DNA from: Platerodrilus igneus
Taxonomy: Eukaryota > Arthropoda > Insecta > Coleoptera > Lycidae
Direction of reading: 5' to 3'
DNA: 64,000 nt
Assembly: GCA_036346225.1 (NCBI GenBank)
Contig: JARFIW010000942.1
Coordinates: 3,307,001-3,371,000 of the forward strand
Shown: positions 19,984 through 29,548 of the stretch, one piece after another
Numbering within the stretch: the first letter of the stretch is position 1
Layout: each line of letters starts with the position of its first letter
The notes under the pieces: generated by a model
Database searches by the model: none
What the model was told of the DNA's origin: nothing
What the model saw: only the letters and a program-made list of their open reading frames with translations
Translations under genes and position numbers: made by a program

Positions 19984-22371
19984 TTATACACAGAAGACAG
20001 TCCTTTCTTTATGTTTGTTTGGAGTGGCTTTAATTTTATCTAATTTTATTCGCAGCTTAAAATTTAAATCGATACCCAAGTCCTCTATCTCCTTTTCTAA
20101 CCAATAGTTTGATACATAGAGACCGTCTAGGTTTTCGAATTGTAAAATGTACCGAAGTTTGCCTCTATATTTAAAGTCTTTGATTCCGCCGACAACCAGA
20201 TCCATTCCTTCGTGTAATTCTTGCAGCTTGTGACAATATTTTAATCGCAGCTTTCCCACTATATCCTGGATACGTATATTGTTAGCTTGATAGACTTCTT
20301 CTTGTCGGTATTGGAGGAAATCCTTTTTCTCCCACACACCGTTGTGTAGTTGCATATCCACCACTTTTGGGAATATATGGTTGTTATAGGTTGTAAGACC
20401 CTCGGTTTTAAATGACCCGAAAGGTTCTTTACTAGGCAAATATACACTGTTAAGCGGAACCCCTTTGCGTGTGGTGTACGCCAAGGTTACGAAACCCGCA
20501 TTCCTTAGTTCGTCTTTGTTATCTGCCATTTTGATAAATACGTTTTTAGAATAACCTTTTAAAAAGTATACGGATTTAGTACCATCCTTTTCTGCAAGAA
20601 CGCCTACATAACTAAAAGAGCCTTTCTTACTAACCGCAAATGCATACAGCTTGTACAACCCGGATGTATCTAAGTCAGTCCATCGACACATAAAATAATT
20701 TTTTAATTCTTCCTCATTTTCTCTAATAAGATGTTCTTTGTCTAACACATCTTTGTATTGTTCGCGTATTGTCGCAGTGTTTTCCATGTAGTCCAATTTT
20801 CGCCTTTTTGCATCCATTTCCTCTAATTCCAGTTGTCTTTTCCTTCCACTTACAGCGTATGGCATGCATAATGGGACAATTTCCTTTAGCGTAAACGGAT
20901 AGAGTTTACTACCAATATTTGCGCGTTGTCGTACAACCTCTGGGCGAATGTTAGGTGTATTTATCAATCCCAATTCCGAAATGACTATTTCTTTTGGAAT
21001 TGTAGAATATGGTGTTGCAGATTGTGTAAAATATGTACTACCTGCTTTAATGTAGCACTTGTGTAAGATTTTTATTTTATCTTGGCTGTCTTCCTCCTCT
21101 ACTATCTCCAAATAATTTACGGGTAAATAGTTAAAACTAAAAGCCGAAAGCACATACTTTATCAATGTTTCTCTTTCTTTTGGTTTTTCGGACAACTTAA
21201 TTTGCAAGCCCGTCAATTTCTTTGTATTACCATTACCCCAATACACGTACTGTAGCAGGTTATTATACACTAAACAGCAGCTATTTTGTAGCTTGTCCGA
21301 TAGCTTACTCCACATTTTGGCAAGTGGTACCGAGTACATTGACGCCTTTAGGAAGTATAACTTACTATTTTCCAATAACGTTAAACAGTCTTTTAAGGGA
21401 TTATACACCCGTTCCGCACTTACATAGCTTCCAATTGCACAATTGTATATTGTCGCTTCCAATCGCGTAATACCATGTTCTTTAGCCAAAGTAGACGCAA
21501 ATGTTTCCCTTAAACGTACATCTGGACAACGTAAAATATCTAGTATATGATTGCCAAGTTGTTTATTAACACCAGGACTTGTTATCTGACACACAAATTT
21601 GTTGTATATCTTAATTCTTGCATTGGTTGTTAGCCATGTTAAACAATCAATTCCTACAGTTTTATCGTTGTCAACTATAATATTACACTTTTCTTCGTAT
21701 TCGCCCTTATAGCAAAAGTTATGGTTTGTAGTTAAATAATTACACATCTCCATCTTGCTAAATATACCCGCAAAATCTTAGGTTACATCCATGTCAAAAA
21801 GATAGAAATAATCTTTTTCGAGTTTGTCTAATATATCTGGTAGTTTCTCCAATAAAGTTTCCAACTTAACATCTGCTAGTTCCACTTTGTATGGAACACA
21901 TATAGGATTTTGGAATTTTTTATTAATGCATTCGAGGTCTTCTTTTCCGATAATTTCTTTTACTCTCTGACCCATCTTGTTAGTGCTTTTCAGAGAAAAC
22001 GGGAGCTTAGCTTTAACACCATGCCTAGCGGAAACAAATCAGTCAAACTTTCTTCGTAGATAGCTGTTAAATGCACCACAAATTTCTTTTTTTAGGATAA
22101 ACATCCTTTTGCTTGCAGATGTTTGCTCGGCGTCAGAAAAGTCGCAAATTTTAACCAACATTATATTGTCACAAAATGGTTCTGTAATTGGTGTGTGTAG
22201 TCAACCAGTCAGCATCTGTTCGCCTTCGACATAACAAATATTACCAATATCTGTTACCAGATTATTGTTGCACATATTTTCTGTCAACAGCCATAATCCA
22301 AATCGCTCATTTGTCGGTTTCACTTTATTCCCAAGAAGTTGAGAAACGTTAATCACCTTGGAGACGCTCAT
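19984..22371 (-). pseudogene. 795-codon gene of unknown function, three in-frame stops
   Basis: A single reading frame runs from ATG (22371-22369) to the stop at 19984 without a frameshift. It is interrupted only by stops at 22203-22201, 22041-22039 and 21780-21778. I do not recognise the family. Visible features are LFDMDVT followed after one stop by DF (about residues 191-199), RIKIYNK (252-258), GITRLEATIY (300-309), a bipartite basic signal GRKRQ-x9-AKRRK (about 509-525), and a conserved C-terminus with LHEGMDLVVGGIKD and YILQFENLDGLYVSNYW. The D-x-T-x-DF, IY-K and R-E series is loosely like plasmid and phage replication initiators, which also have a K-YDK and R-E-x pattern; this is inference only. 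Its 3' end is duplicated at 4783-5147, so the gene is a regular part of this element family. Cellular location would be nuclear if the basic signal works. Confidence 0.7.
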
Positions 22372-22546
22372 GTTTTCCGTTCTAGCTACTATCGAATACT
22401 AAATTGAATACGAAAAAATTGTTCTCTTATGTATTCTACAGAGTGGGGGCGTATATTGCCGAAGATAGTCGAATATGTTGTTATCCGACCTAAGCGGACA
22501 GGGATGCGCATCGACATATATCCGGATATATGTAGGATGTTAAGTT

Positions 22547-22581
22547 AGGGTGAAATTGCCCCTATGGGGCAATTTCACCCT
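22547..22581. repeat. Perfect hairpin AGGGTGAAATTGCCCC
   Basis: Two 16-base arms (22547-22562 and 22566-22581) are exact complements around TAT. The hairpin sits upstream of the large gene and inside the right TIR. Confidence 0.9.
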
Positions 22582-22668
22582 CACATGACCATATGACCAC
22601 ATGACCACATAACCATATGACCACATGACCATATGACCACATGACCACATAACCATATGACCTAATTG
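22582..22668. repeat. (ACATGACCATATGACC)n short tandem array
   Basis: About ten 8-base units alternate between CATGACCA, TATGACCA and CATAACCA. A pair of 31-base direct repeats beginning TAATTGCTTTTTAATGAG follows at about 22663 and 22714. Confidence 0.9.
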
Positions 22669-22768
22669 CTTTTTAATGAGTTTTCTCATTAAACACCCCA
22701 TATGACTAGCACTAATTGCTTTTTAATGAGTTTTTCCATTAAAAACCAAGTGTGGACCTAGGTTAGAT

Positions 22769-22834
22769 AAAAGGAAAAATTAATAGGTTAGGTCAGCGCC
22801 GCGGCGCTGACCTAACCTATTAATTTTTCCTTTT
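22769..22834. repeat. Perfect 66-bp palindrome next to right TIR
   Basis: The 33-base arms meet at 22801/22802 with no spacer. The centre reads TCAGCGCCGCGGCGCTGA and the flanks read GGTTAGG and CCTAACC. It is a stable cruciform-forming site a few bases from the inner edge of the right TIR (22842). There is no equivalent at the left end. Confidence 0.95.
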
Positions 22835-22841
22835 TGAAAAT

Positions 22842-23254
22842 TGTAGACTAATTTAATGTATTGCATGACTAAAAAAATTTATAAGAACGCTCAAAAGTCG
22901 CTACAGGTAAGAAATCTTAAAATTAGGGTAGCTCCCTTGGGGATGGTGCAATCTAAAAAATTCCTAAAGTTTCGGGTAGCTGAGAAAATTTTAATATTAA
23001 TTGATACCAAACAAGATAGGTTTATCTCGAAAGATGCATTGGTTAGACGAAGAAAACTTTTTGGCTCAGATGAAAGATAAAAAATGGCTAGTCGAAGAAA
23101 ACTATTTGATCCAGATGTGGGAGGAAATGAGGATGCTCATTTATCTCGAAAGATGAAAAATGGTTAGTCGAAGAAAACTTTTTGGTCCAGATGAGTGAGG
23201 AAATGTGGGATTCTGGAGGAAATGTAGAGCCAGGAGCCCCAATTATACTCTACT
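22842..23254. repeat. Right TIR of the 7.9-kb Polinton-like element
   Basis: Inverted copy of 15379-15832, ending CCAATTATACTCTACT at 23254. It contains the plus-strand copy of the 74-codon TIR frame (22856-23080). Confidence 0.9.
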
Positions 23255-23260
23255 TGTATG
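23255..23260. repeat. Target site duplication TGTATG, right copy
   Basis: Six bases directly after the CTCTACT terminus. They are identical to 15373-15378. Confidence 0.85.
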
Positions 23261-23588
23261 AGACAGGCGAGATACTCAAAGATTTTAAACGTAACATCAT
23301 AGTAACTAACCCAAAAAAGAGAAGCGCGGATAGATGTGAAAATTTTCGAACAATAAGTTTGACTGCACACGTGTCAGAAATATTAACTAGAATTGTATAA
23401 AGACGAATGGAAAAATTAGCTAAAGCAATACTAGGAGAAGATCAATTTGGGTTTAGGCGAATCAGGGGAACACGGTAGGCTACTTTAGTTCTGAAGGTGA
23501 TAATGGAGAAAACAATAGAAAAAGGAAAAGCGTGTATATAGTGTTTGTAGATCCGGAAAAAGCATTCGACAATGTAAAATGAAAACAA

Positions 23589-24137
23589 ATGTCCGAAATA
23601 CTCAAAAAGATTGGAATGAATTATAGCGATATACGAATAATACATAACTTATACAAAGAGCAAACAACAGTAATAGAATTGGAGCAGGAACGTAGAGAAG
23701 TTAACATTAGGAAAGGGGTGAGACAAGGATATGCCCTATCCCCATTAATTTTTAACTTGTACATTAAAGAGGCAATGAATACTATCAAATGCGGGAAGAC
23801 ATTTGGAATTACTATGCAGGGACAAAAAATTGATATGCTTAAATTTGCAGATGATATAGCGGTATTAGCGTCTAGCAAGGAAGAGTTAGAAGCTGTGTTT
23901 AATGGGAAAAATATTGATATGCTCCGGTTTGCAGATGATATAATAGTAGCATCTGGCAAGGAAGAGTTAGAAGCTGCTTTTAATGAAATGGAAACAGTTT
24001 TAACGGAGATATACGGTAAGCAAATTAACAACAATAAAACTAAGGTACTAGTATGCAAAGGAAGGAAAAATAAATTAAAAACAAGAATACAAATAGCTAA
24101 AAGAATTTACAAGAGGTTAAAGATTTCTGCAACCTAG
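23589..24137 (+). pseudogene. RTE-like reverse transcriptase palm with duplicated FADD box
   Basis: A 182-codon open stretch covers the RT palm. It reads GVRQGYALSPLIFNLYIKEA (motif B region), then KIDMLKFADDIAVLASSKEE with the catalytic FADD, then the thumb start with NNNKTKVLVCKGRKNK. The preceding frame holds a KAFDNVK-type motif A at about 23557-23580, ending in a TGA. An internal tandem duplication of about 84 bases repeats the IDMLxFADDI block (residue pairs near 23829 and 23913), giving two FADD boxes in one frame. This would distort the active site. RTE-type reverse transcriptases copy element RNA at the nicked target. Confidence 0.85.
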
Positions 24138-24357
24138 GAAGCCAAATAACGCAAGATGGGAAAAGCGCAAAAGATATAAAACAAAGCTTAGCACAAGATC
24201 ATACTACATTTAACAAAAAAGTAACTACAGTATTCAAAGCCAACAAACATAGAAACAGGGAAAAGATTGCTTAAGACATATGTGTGGAGTACAGCACTGT
24301 ACGCATTTGAAGCCCGGACCATAGGAGAAGCGGACCAGAAAAAGGTACAAGCCTTTT

Positions 24358-24402
24358 GTGAAAAATGCTCACCTGTCATTTTTCAAGCAGTTGGCCGTGT
24401 CG
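24358..24402 (-). repeat. Short tRNA-SINE scrap
   Basis: TGTGAAAAATGCTCACCTGTC through GGCCGTGTCG matches, inverted, the part of the SINE next to its B box (compare 30190-30240). It replaces RT thumb sequence and is joined directly to the 3'-UTR block CCCTTCACATACCACTG. Confidence 0.75.
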
Positions 24403-24549
24403 CCCTTCACATACCACTGAATCTAGGTGAAATAGGGCATAGAATTAGTAAACACTAAAAGAGGAACCGAGTTGTATATAGGCTGTTGTGGGAATTTTAG
24501 GGAACTGTGTACGCTGGCTCAGATTATAAATAAGTGGAGGTACACGTCT

Positions 24550-25125
24550 TGAGGGTCCAAAGGCAAATCGCGTTAGGAATTGCAAACGCTTATAAAACCA
24601 AGTCTACAGAAGTGTTAATGCTGATAGCGTGAGTAATCCCATTCGACTTATGTGTCCAAAAGTGGATGGAGGTGAGGACCTTCAATTTCAGTAGAGCGGA
24701 TGTAGGAGATAATATACTAAAGGTTTGGCAGACAAAATGGGATAACCCGAGCAATGGTAGATAGACTAAAGTGATGAAACCGTAGATTCAACCTTGGATT
24801 ATAAAGGAGCATGGAGAGGTTGGCTACTATCTATTTCAAGCCTTCATTGGCCATGGTTGTTTCTCTAATTATTTCGTGAAAATTGACAAAAATATAGACG
24901 ATCGTTGGATCTCATGTACAAAGCTTCTTGATGTTGCTTACACATCATTTCAGTGCCAGAAATGGCACATAACAAGCTGTATGTTGGTGAGCAATTAACA
25001 CTTACCAATATGAATAAATTGATGCTTGACTCGCTTCAGTACTGGGTGGAATAGAAAGATACCTTACATATGTAATTACTAACAAAGAACAGCTAAAGAG
25101 GCAACTGCAAGAGGAGATGGTTCAA
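24550..25125 (+). pseudogene. R1-type non-LTR ORF2 C-terminal fragment
   Basis: Translated blocks in order are LRVQRQIALGIANAYKTKST, a VIPFDL block, then KVWQTKWDNPSNGR, HGEVGYYLFQAFIGHGCFSN and TSFQCQKWH. These match the C-terminal domain of R1/TRAS-type ORF2 proteins, which reads W--rWd-a--GRWT, then HGe-nYyLtQ-LtGHG-F, then a Cys/His motif. Stops and a frame change interrupt it and the upstream RT is absent, so it is a 5'-truncated, dead copy. It differs in clade from the RTE-like copy beside it. Confidence 0.75.
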
Positions 25126-26320
25126 ATTGAAACCATGGAAAGATTTCATCATTACGATCTTTGCCCCTCGAGTACCCTGAAGTAGCAATATCATACGGTG
25201 ATTCCACGGTACTTTGTCACAAAAAGGAAAAGTGTAAGGAGTTTAGTGGGTAGTTGCAATTAGAAGTGTTACTTCCACACTCTTCTTGCTGTAAATGCAA
25301 GCCAAGGGTACGCATTAAAGAGCTTCTCTAATCCCAAAAAAGAAGCCACCGAAGAGAGGCTCGAAATATTTTTTGCAAAAACTTGTGCATTGTAGTCGAT
25401 CACCGATAGAACCAAAAATGTCATTATTAGTGCTACTACTGCAAGAAGTGTAAACTAAGATGCAAGATCAAATCTTCTGAGTATGGGAAAATTCGAGATA
25501 GGGGTTATATTATAAGAAATTCTCGATGATATAAACGTTGCCCAAGTTTGAATTAATTTTTTGAACGTGTCGGAGTGTAAATATGTACTAAAAAAGTATT
25601 ACGAAAACTTCAGCAATTAAACAGAATTCTGCCAAGCAGAAAGCGTATTAAAAGTAAGAATAAAATGGAATAACAAGTTAAAATAGAATGCATTGAAGTT
25701 TAGAAAAGAATTCTATAGACAGAATCATCAGTGAAAAAAGATTTGATATACAGAAGGAGTTTTGGTTGTTGCACCTTACCGAGATTACTTCCGGGCTTTA
25801 TATACTTCGTGCTATTGTTTTGGCATTGTTTTTCCCATGGATACCTTAGGTTTTCAGGCACACAGTGATAACATTGCGTTGCTCATGCTGTATAGAATGG
25901 ATCTATTGCTAGATGCACAATTAATTTAATCTATAAATAATGTTAAAATATTAACAAGCAATGAATATGCTATTAAATGATTCTATTTTGTAAGCGATAT
26001 TTTATCTAATAACATAACGAAGGTTTTTTTTATAATAAAATGAAGTTTATAAAACCAAAGGATTAATAGAAATTTAATGAAAAATTAAAAATAGATCTAT
26101 TTAAGTATGGTTTGTCATGCATTCGTTTATTGCTGGTAATATTTAATTTTGTACCAGATTATTATTCTTAAATATAGAAAATTTATTATGTAATTTCAAG
26201 AACATTAACGATTAATTTTTTTTAAACAAACCAAAGAATGATTTAGTTTTAAATGACATCATTACGGAACAAATTAATTTAGTTAGCTTGTTAATGATAT
26301 AGACCTTGGCAAAACGTGCA
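25126..26320. other. AT-rich interval without recognised features
   Basis: The first few hundred bases may be the 3' UTR of the R1-type fragment. Beyond that I see no open frame of note and no shared repeat. Confidence 0.45.
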
Positions 26321-27215
26321 TAAACTAAGAACAGTGCTCAGAACAAAATTAATATACATAAGTAGTTAATATTTTATCCAAATTCCTGCATAAATGGTAC
26401 ACCTTTCAAATTCAACTAAATGCAAGTAGGTGCTAAAGGCCCAACACTTCAAAAAAGGATTCTAAGAGGCAGCTATTTAACATGCTAATCTAGTTAATGT
26501 AGATAAAAGAAGCCAACGCTCTGAAAAAATTCGCATTATCACCGAATATTTGATACATACCTGAATAATATCGTTACAAATGAACTGTTAGTAGACCCAT
26601 TAGTCTATTTTTGCTAAAATCGAAGGTGAAAATCAGTGCCTCAAACTTTTTAAGCAGTCAGTACTTATCTAAACATAATTATCATAGAGGTACGATTGTC
26701 CGAAATAAAATGTGTCTCTACCTTTTATTCAATTAATTATTTTTCACGAGATACCGAAATCTTAAGAATTTTGTAAATCGCGTACTCTTCCACTCCTTAG
26801 AAGATAGACGTTGAACATGGTTCACCTGTGGCCCTAAACTATGAGCATAATCTAAGAACCGTTCTTAGGACCAAATTAATATACATAAGCAATTTATAAT
26901 TTTTCCCAAATGGTACACCTTCCAAATTCAGCTAAATGCAAGTGGGTGCTAAAGGTCCAAAACCTCAAATAAAGATTTTAAGAGATTGCTGTTTTACATG
27001 CCAATCCAGATACTACTCACAAAAGAAGTCAAAATTCGAGTAGTTTTGAAACCTATCTGAAAAATATCGTTTTGAGGGGACTGCTAAAACCTCCCTCTAA
27101 CAATTTTTTGCTAACGTCAAAGGTAAAAATCGGAGCGTGCAAATATTTTTTAAACAGTTGGCACTTTTCTAAACATAATTGTAAAAAAAGAGCAATTCTC
27201 TAAATTAAAAAAAGT
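26321..27215. repeat. Diverged direct repeat, copies at 26321-26725 and 26844-27215
   Basis: Shared blocks include AAATTAATATACATAAG, ATGGTACACCTT-CAAATTCA, CTAAATGCAAGT-GGTGCTAAAGG and CTAAACATAATT, in the same order with a spacing of about 520 bases. There is no coding signal. It is an old tandem duplication or two copies of a non-coding element. Confidence 0.7.
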
Positions 27216-27758
27216 TAGCCAAGAGCGAGTCGAGCTCGCACTATTAGGGTTCCGTACCAATACTCCAGTGAGCAATCAATAAACAAATTAAGCTGTTTTT
27301 ATTTTTTATGTATATTTAAATCTTATCCAAATTTGATTGTTATAACTGAAAAATGAATATATTGTCCCACACTGTCCTGAAACATTAGTAAATACGTTGT
27401 CTATTACTGTGTTTAACAAGTTTTTCCCAGCAACTATTACACTGTCAAAAAAACTTGCAGTTTTCCGATAATCTATGACTCAATAGCTACTATCCCTATT
27501 AAAATCAAAACTTTATCTTTGGAAATGTAGGAGAACAGGGGAGGCGGTTATTTTTGGCACATTTTGAGCTATGTCATGAAGGCTACTATTTATTGTGAAG
27601 GAAATTAGGTAATCTTGTATATTATTAGTATTGCGTATTATGGTAAAATTTTTACATAACATTTCATTTATAGCTTTGAACTATGAACTGTTTACAAATG
27701 GAATGTGTGCCATAGTGTTTTTTGGAGGATACTTTATGTCCCATTGGTTTTCTTTAGC
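27216..27758. other. Unassigned interval upstream of piggyBac
   Basis: It contains GAGTCGAGCTCGCACTATTA followed by GGGTTCCGTACC, wording that feels like a transposon end, but I could not pair it with a second terminus. No coding sequence recognised. Confidence 0.35.
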
Positions 27759-29350
27759 ATGTCAGGGAAAAAACTGACGCAGGTCGAATTGAAAGATTTG
27801 GCTGACAACTTAGACGATATCTCAGACTACAGCATAGAGGCAAAGTCTCAACAGTCTGAAGAGTGGGAGCGAAACCTTTTTCACAATAGTGATTGGTCAG
27901 ATGAGGCGTATATGCCGCCAAATGCTTCTGATGAGGAGAGCCAAAATACATAAGAGACTGAGTCAAAGAAAAAAGCAACTGCCACTGACAAAACAAAAAA
28001 ATTACTTTAATATGGTCATCAATTACTAATGATCATAAACCTCGATTGAAGATTTCTTTTGAAAAAACCTCTGATATTGATTCATCAATAGAAGTAAATG
28101 CATCTTCTATCGAAATACTTTCCAAACTATTTTTTCGTAGTTTATTCATTTTATAACAGACTGCACCAACACGAAAATAAAAAAATATAATCTACATAAA
28201 AAAAATCTTCAACTCTCACTGATGAGTGAGAGATAACAGTATCCATTGGTTGTTCTCTTGCAATGTGTTACAATAAGGTTCCTAGGCTTAAACATTATTG
28301 GTCCAATCGCCTATCCTTAGGAAATCCATGTCTAAAAAATTCTCTATCCAAAAACTGATGTTTGTTTCTTTTATCTAAACTTTATTTCAATAATTCTTAG
28401 AAACTAGATTACTACAGTAAGATATATTATATAGAAGAACTCATGTACTGTTCAAAGTACAAGTTCAAAAATTTTGAACCGACAGTACCAGACGAAATAT
28501 CGATGAAAGCATGGTCAAGTTCAAGGGCCGATCTGCTTTGTAACAGTATATGCCTCAAAAACCTATCAAGAGGGGCATCAAATTGTGGTGTAGATGCGAT
28601 GCTAAAACAGAATATACCTTCGATGCAAATGTTGACTGTGGCAAATATAATGTTGAGAAAGATGGCACACTTAGAAGAACAGTAGCAAAAACACTGTTCG
28701 AAACGATGAAAAATCCGGATGTTGTTAGGGCGTTTGATGGGTTTTTGTACCTATTTGACAATTTTTTATATCCAGCGGTTGAAACAGCAATCCTCACTAG
28801 AAAAATATGCCTAAAAAGTTCACTCAAATGGATAGGCGGTAAATGCGAATTGTTATGTAATCAGTCAAATACTATGGCGACTAAATGGCAGGATACCAAG
28901 CAGGCTATTCTTCTTAGTAATTGTCATGGAGAGGAACTTACCACCGTAAGTTAGTAATAAGATTGACCCACTACAATTGCTTTCTACAACGAAATAATGT
29001 TTGGTGTGGAGCTTACAGACTAAATGAGTGGGGTATATGATATGGGAAGAAAATTATGGAAAGAATATTTTATAGGATGTTCATGGTATCCGTCGTAAAC
29101 AGTTGGGTAATTTATAATGATTTACGTCGTATTCATAAGAAAATTCACCTACTAGATTTTCTATTTTTGTTATCAGAAGATCTTATTGATAAGGAAAAAA
29201 GGCGATTAAAATGAAACTAGGTCTTCTAAAAAGGCTAGCCTTATGAAGAATGTAGGGGAACATATGCCTGTTGAAGCATCAAAAAGAAGACGCTGTGTTA
29301 GATATTCAACAATGGGAAAGGAGCTAGAACCACGGTCATTTGATGTGTGA
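27759..29350 (+). pseudogene. piggyBac-like transposase remnant
   Basis: A likely start is at 27759, with an acidic N-terminus ending DWSDEAYMPPNASDEE. Scattered frames then show VPRLKHYWS at about 28275 (the lmG--klP-YW region) and a FKGRSAL block at about 28521. Next is MPQKPIKRGIKLWCRCDAKT (28550 on), then FDNFLYP, KWQDTKQAILLSN, and a C-terminal IFYRMFMVSVVNSWVIYND at about 29062. The Asp residues in CRCDAKT, LFDNF and KWQDTK correspond to the three catalytic aspartates of piggyBac. Stops, frameshifts and a missing middle part show that it is dead. I could not find TTAA-flanked terminal repeats. piggyBac moves by precise cut-and-paste at TTAA. Confidence 0.8.
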
Positions 29351-29548
29351 TGTAGGCTTGTGCAAACACTTGTTTTACTGTATACCACACATCATAAATT
29401 GTTTACTATTATATTTCTACAACATTTTGTTAATTTTTCAGAAATAAAAAGATAATTTAGACATATTATTTGTAGTTTTTGTACCCAATGTAACTTATAT
29501 GTGCCACTAAAAATGCCTTTCGGGATCTATATGTCCCAACTGTTTATC

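Larger units (their letters stand above)
15379..23254. mobile_element. Polinton/adintovirus-like element, 7.9 kb, decayed
   Basis: The element begins AGTAGAGTATAATTGGGGCT and ends with its exact complement. It is flanked by a perfect 6-bp duplication, TGTATG (15373-15378, 23255-23260), that interrupts an RTE-like retrotransposon. TIRs are about 454 bases on the left and 413 on the right. Inside, on the minus strand, are a PolB N-terminus with zinc fingers, jumbled PolB and other gene fragments, and a 795-codon gene of unknown function. The 5'-AG terminus, 6-bp duplication, long TIRs and PolB support Polinton/Maverick. At under 8 kb it is about half the usual 15-20 kb, and I find no integrase, packaging ATPase, protease or capsid gene. 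It is a deletion relic or a compact lineage. Confidence 0.85.
23255..24549 (+). mobile_element. RTE-like non-LTR retrotransposon, right half
   Basis: This continues the copy broken at 15378 and starts with the RT fingers region. It runs through the palm and thumb, then a short inverted SINE scrap (about 24358-24402), then a 3'-UTR-like unit with CACATACCACTGAAT and GGAACCGAGTTGTATATAGG. It stops at about 24549, where an R1-type fragment begins, so the ATG tail is missing. Confidence 0.8.
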
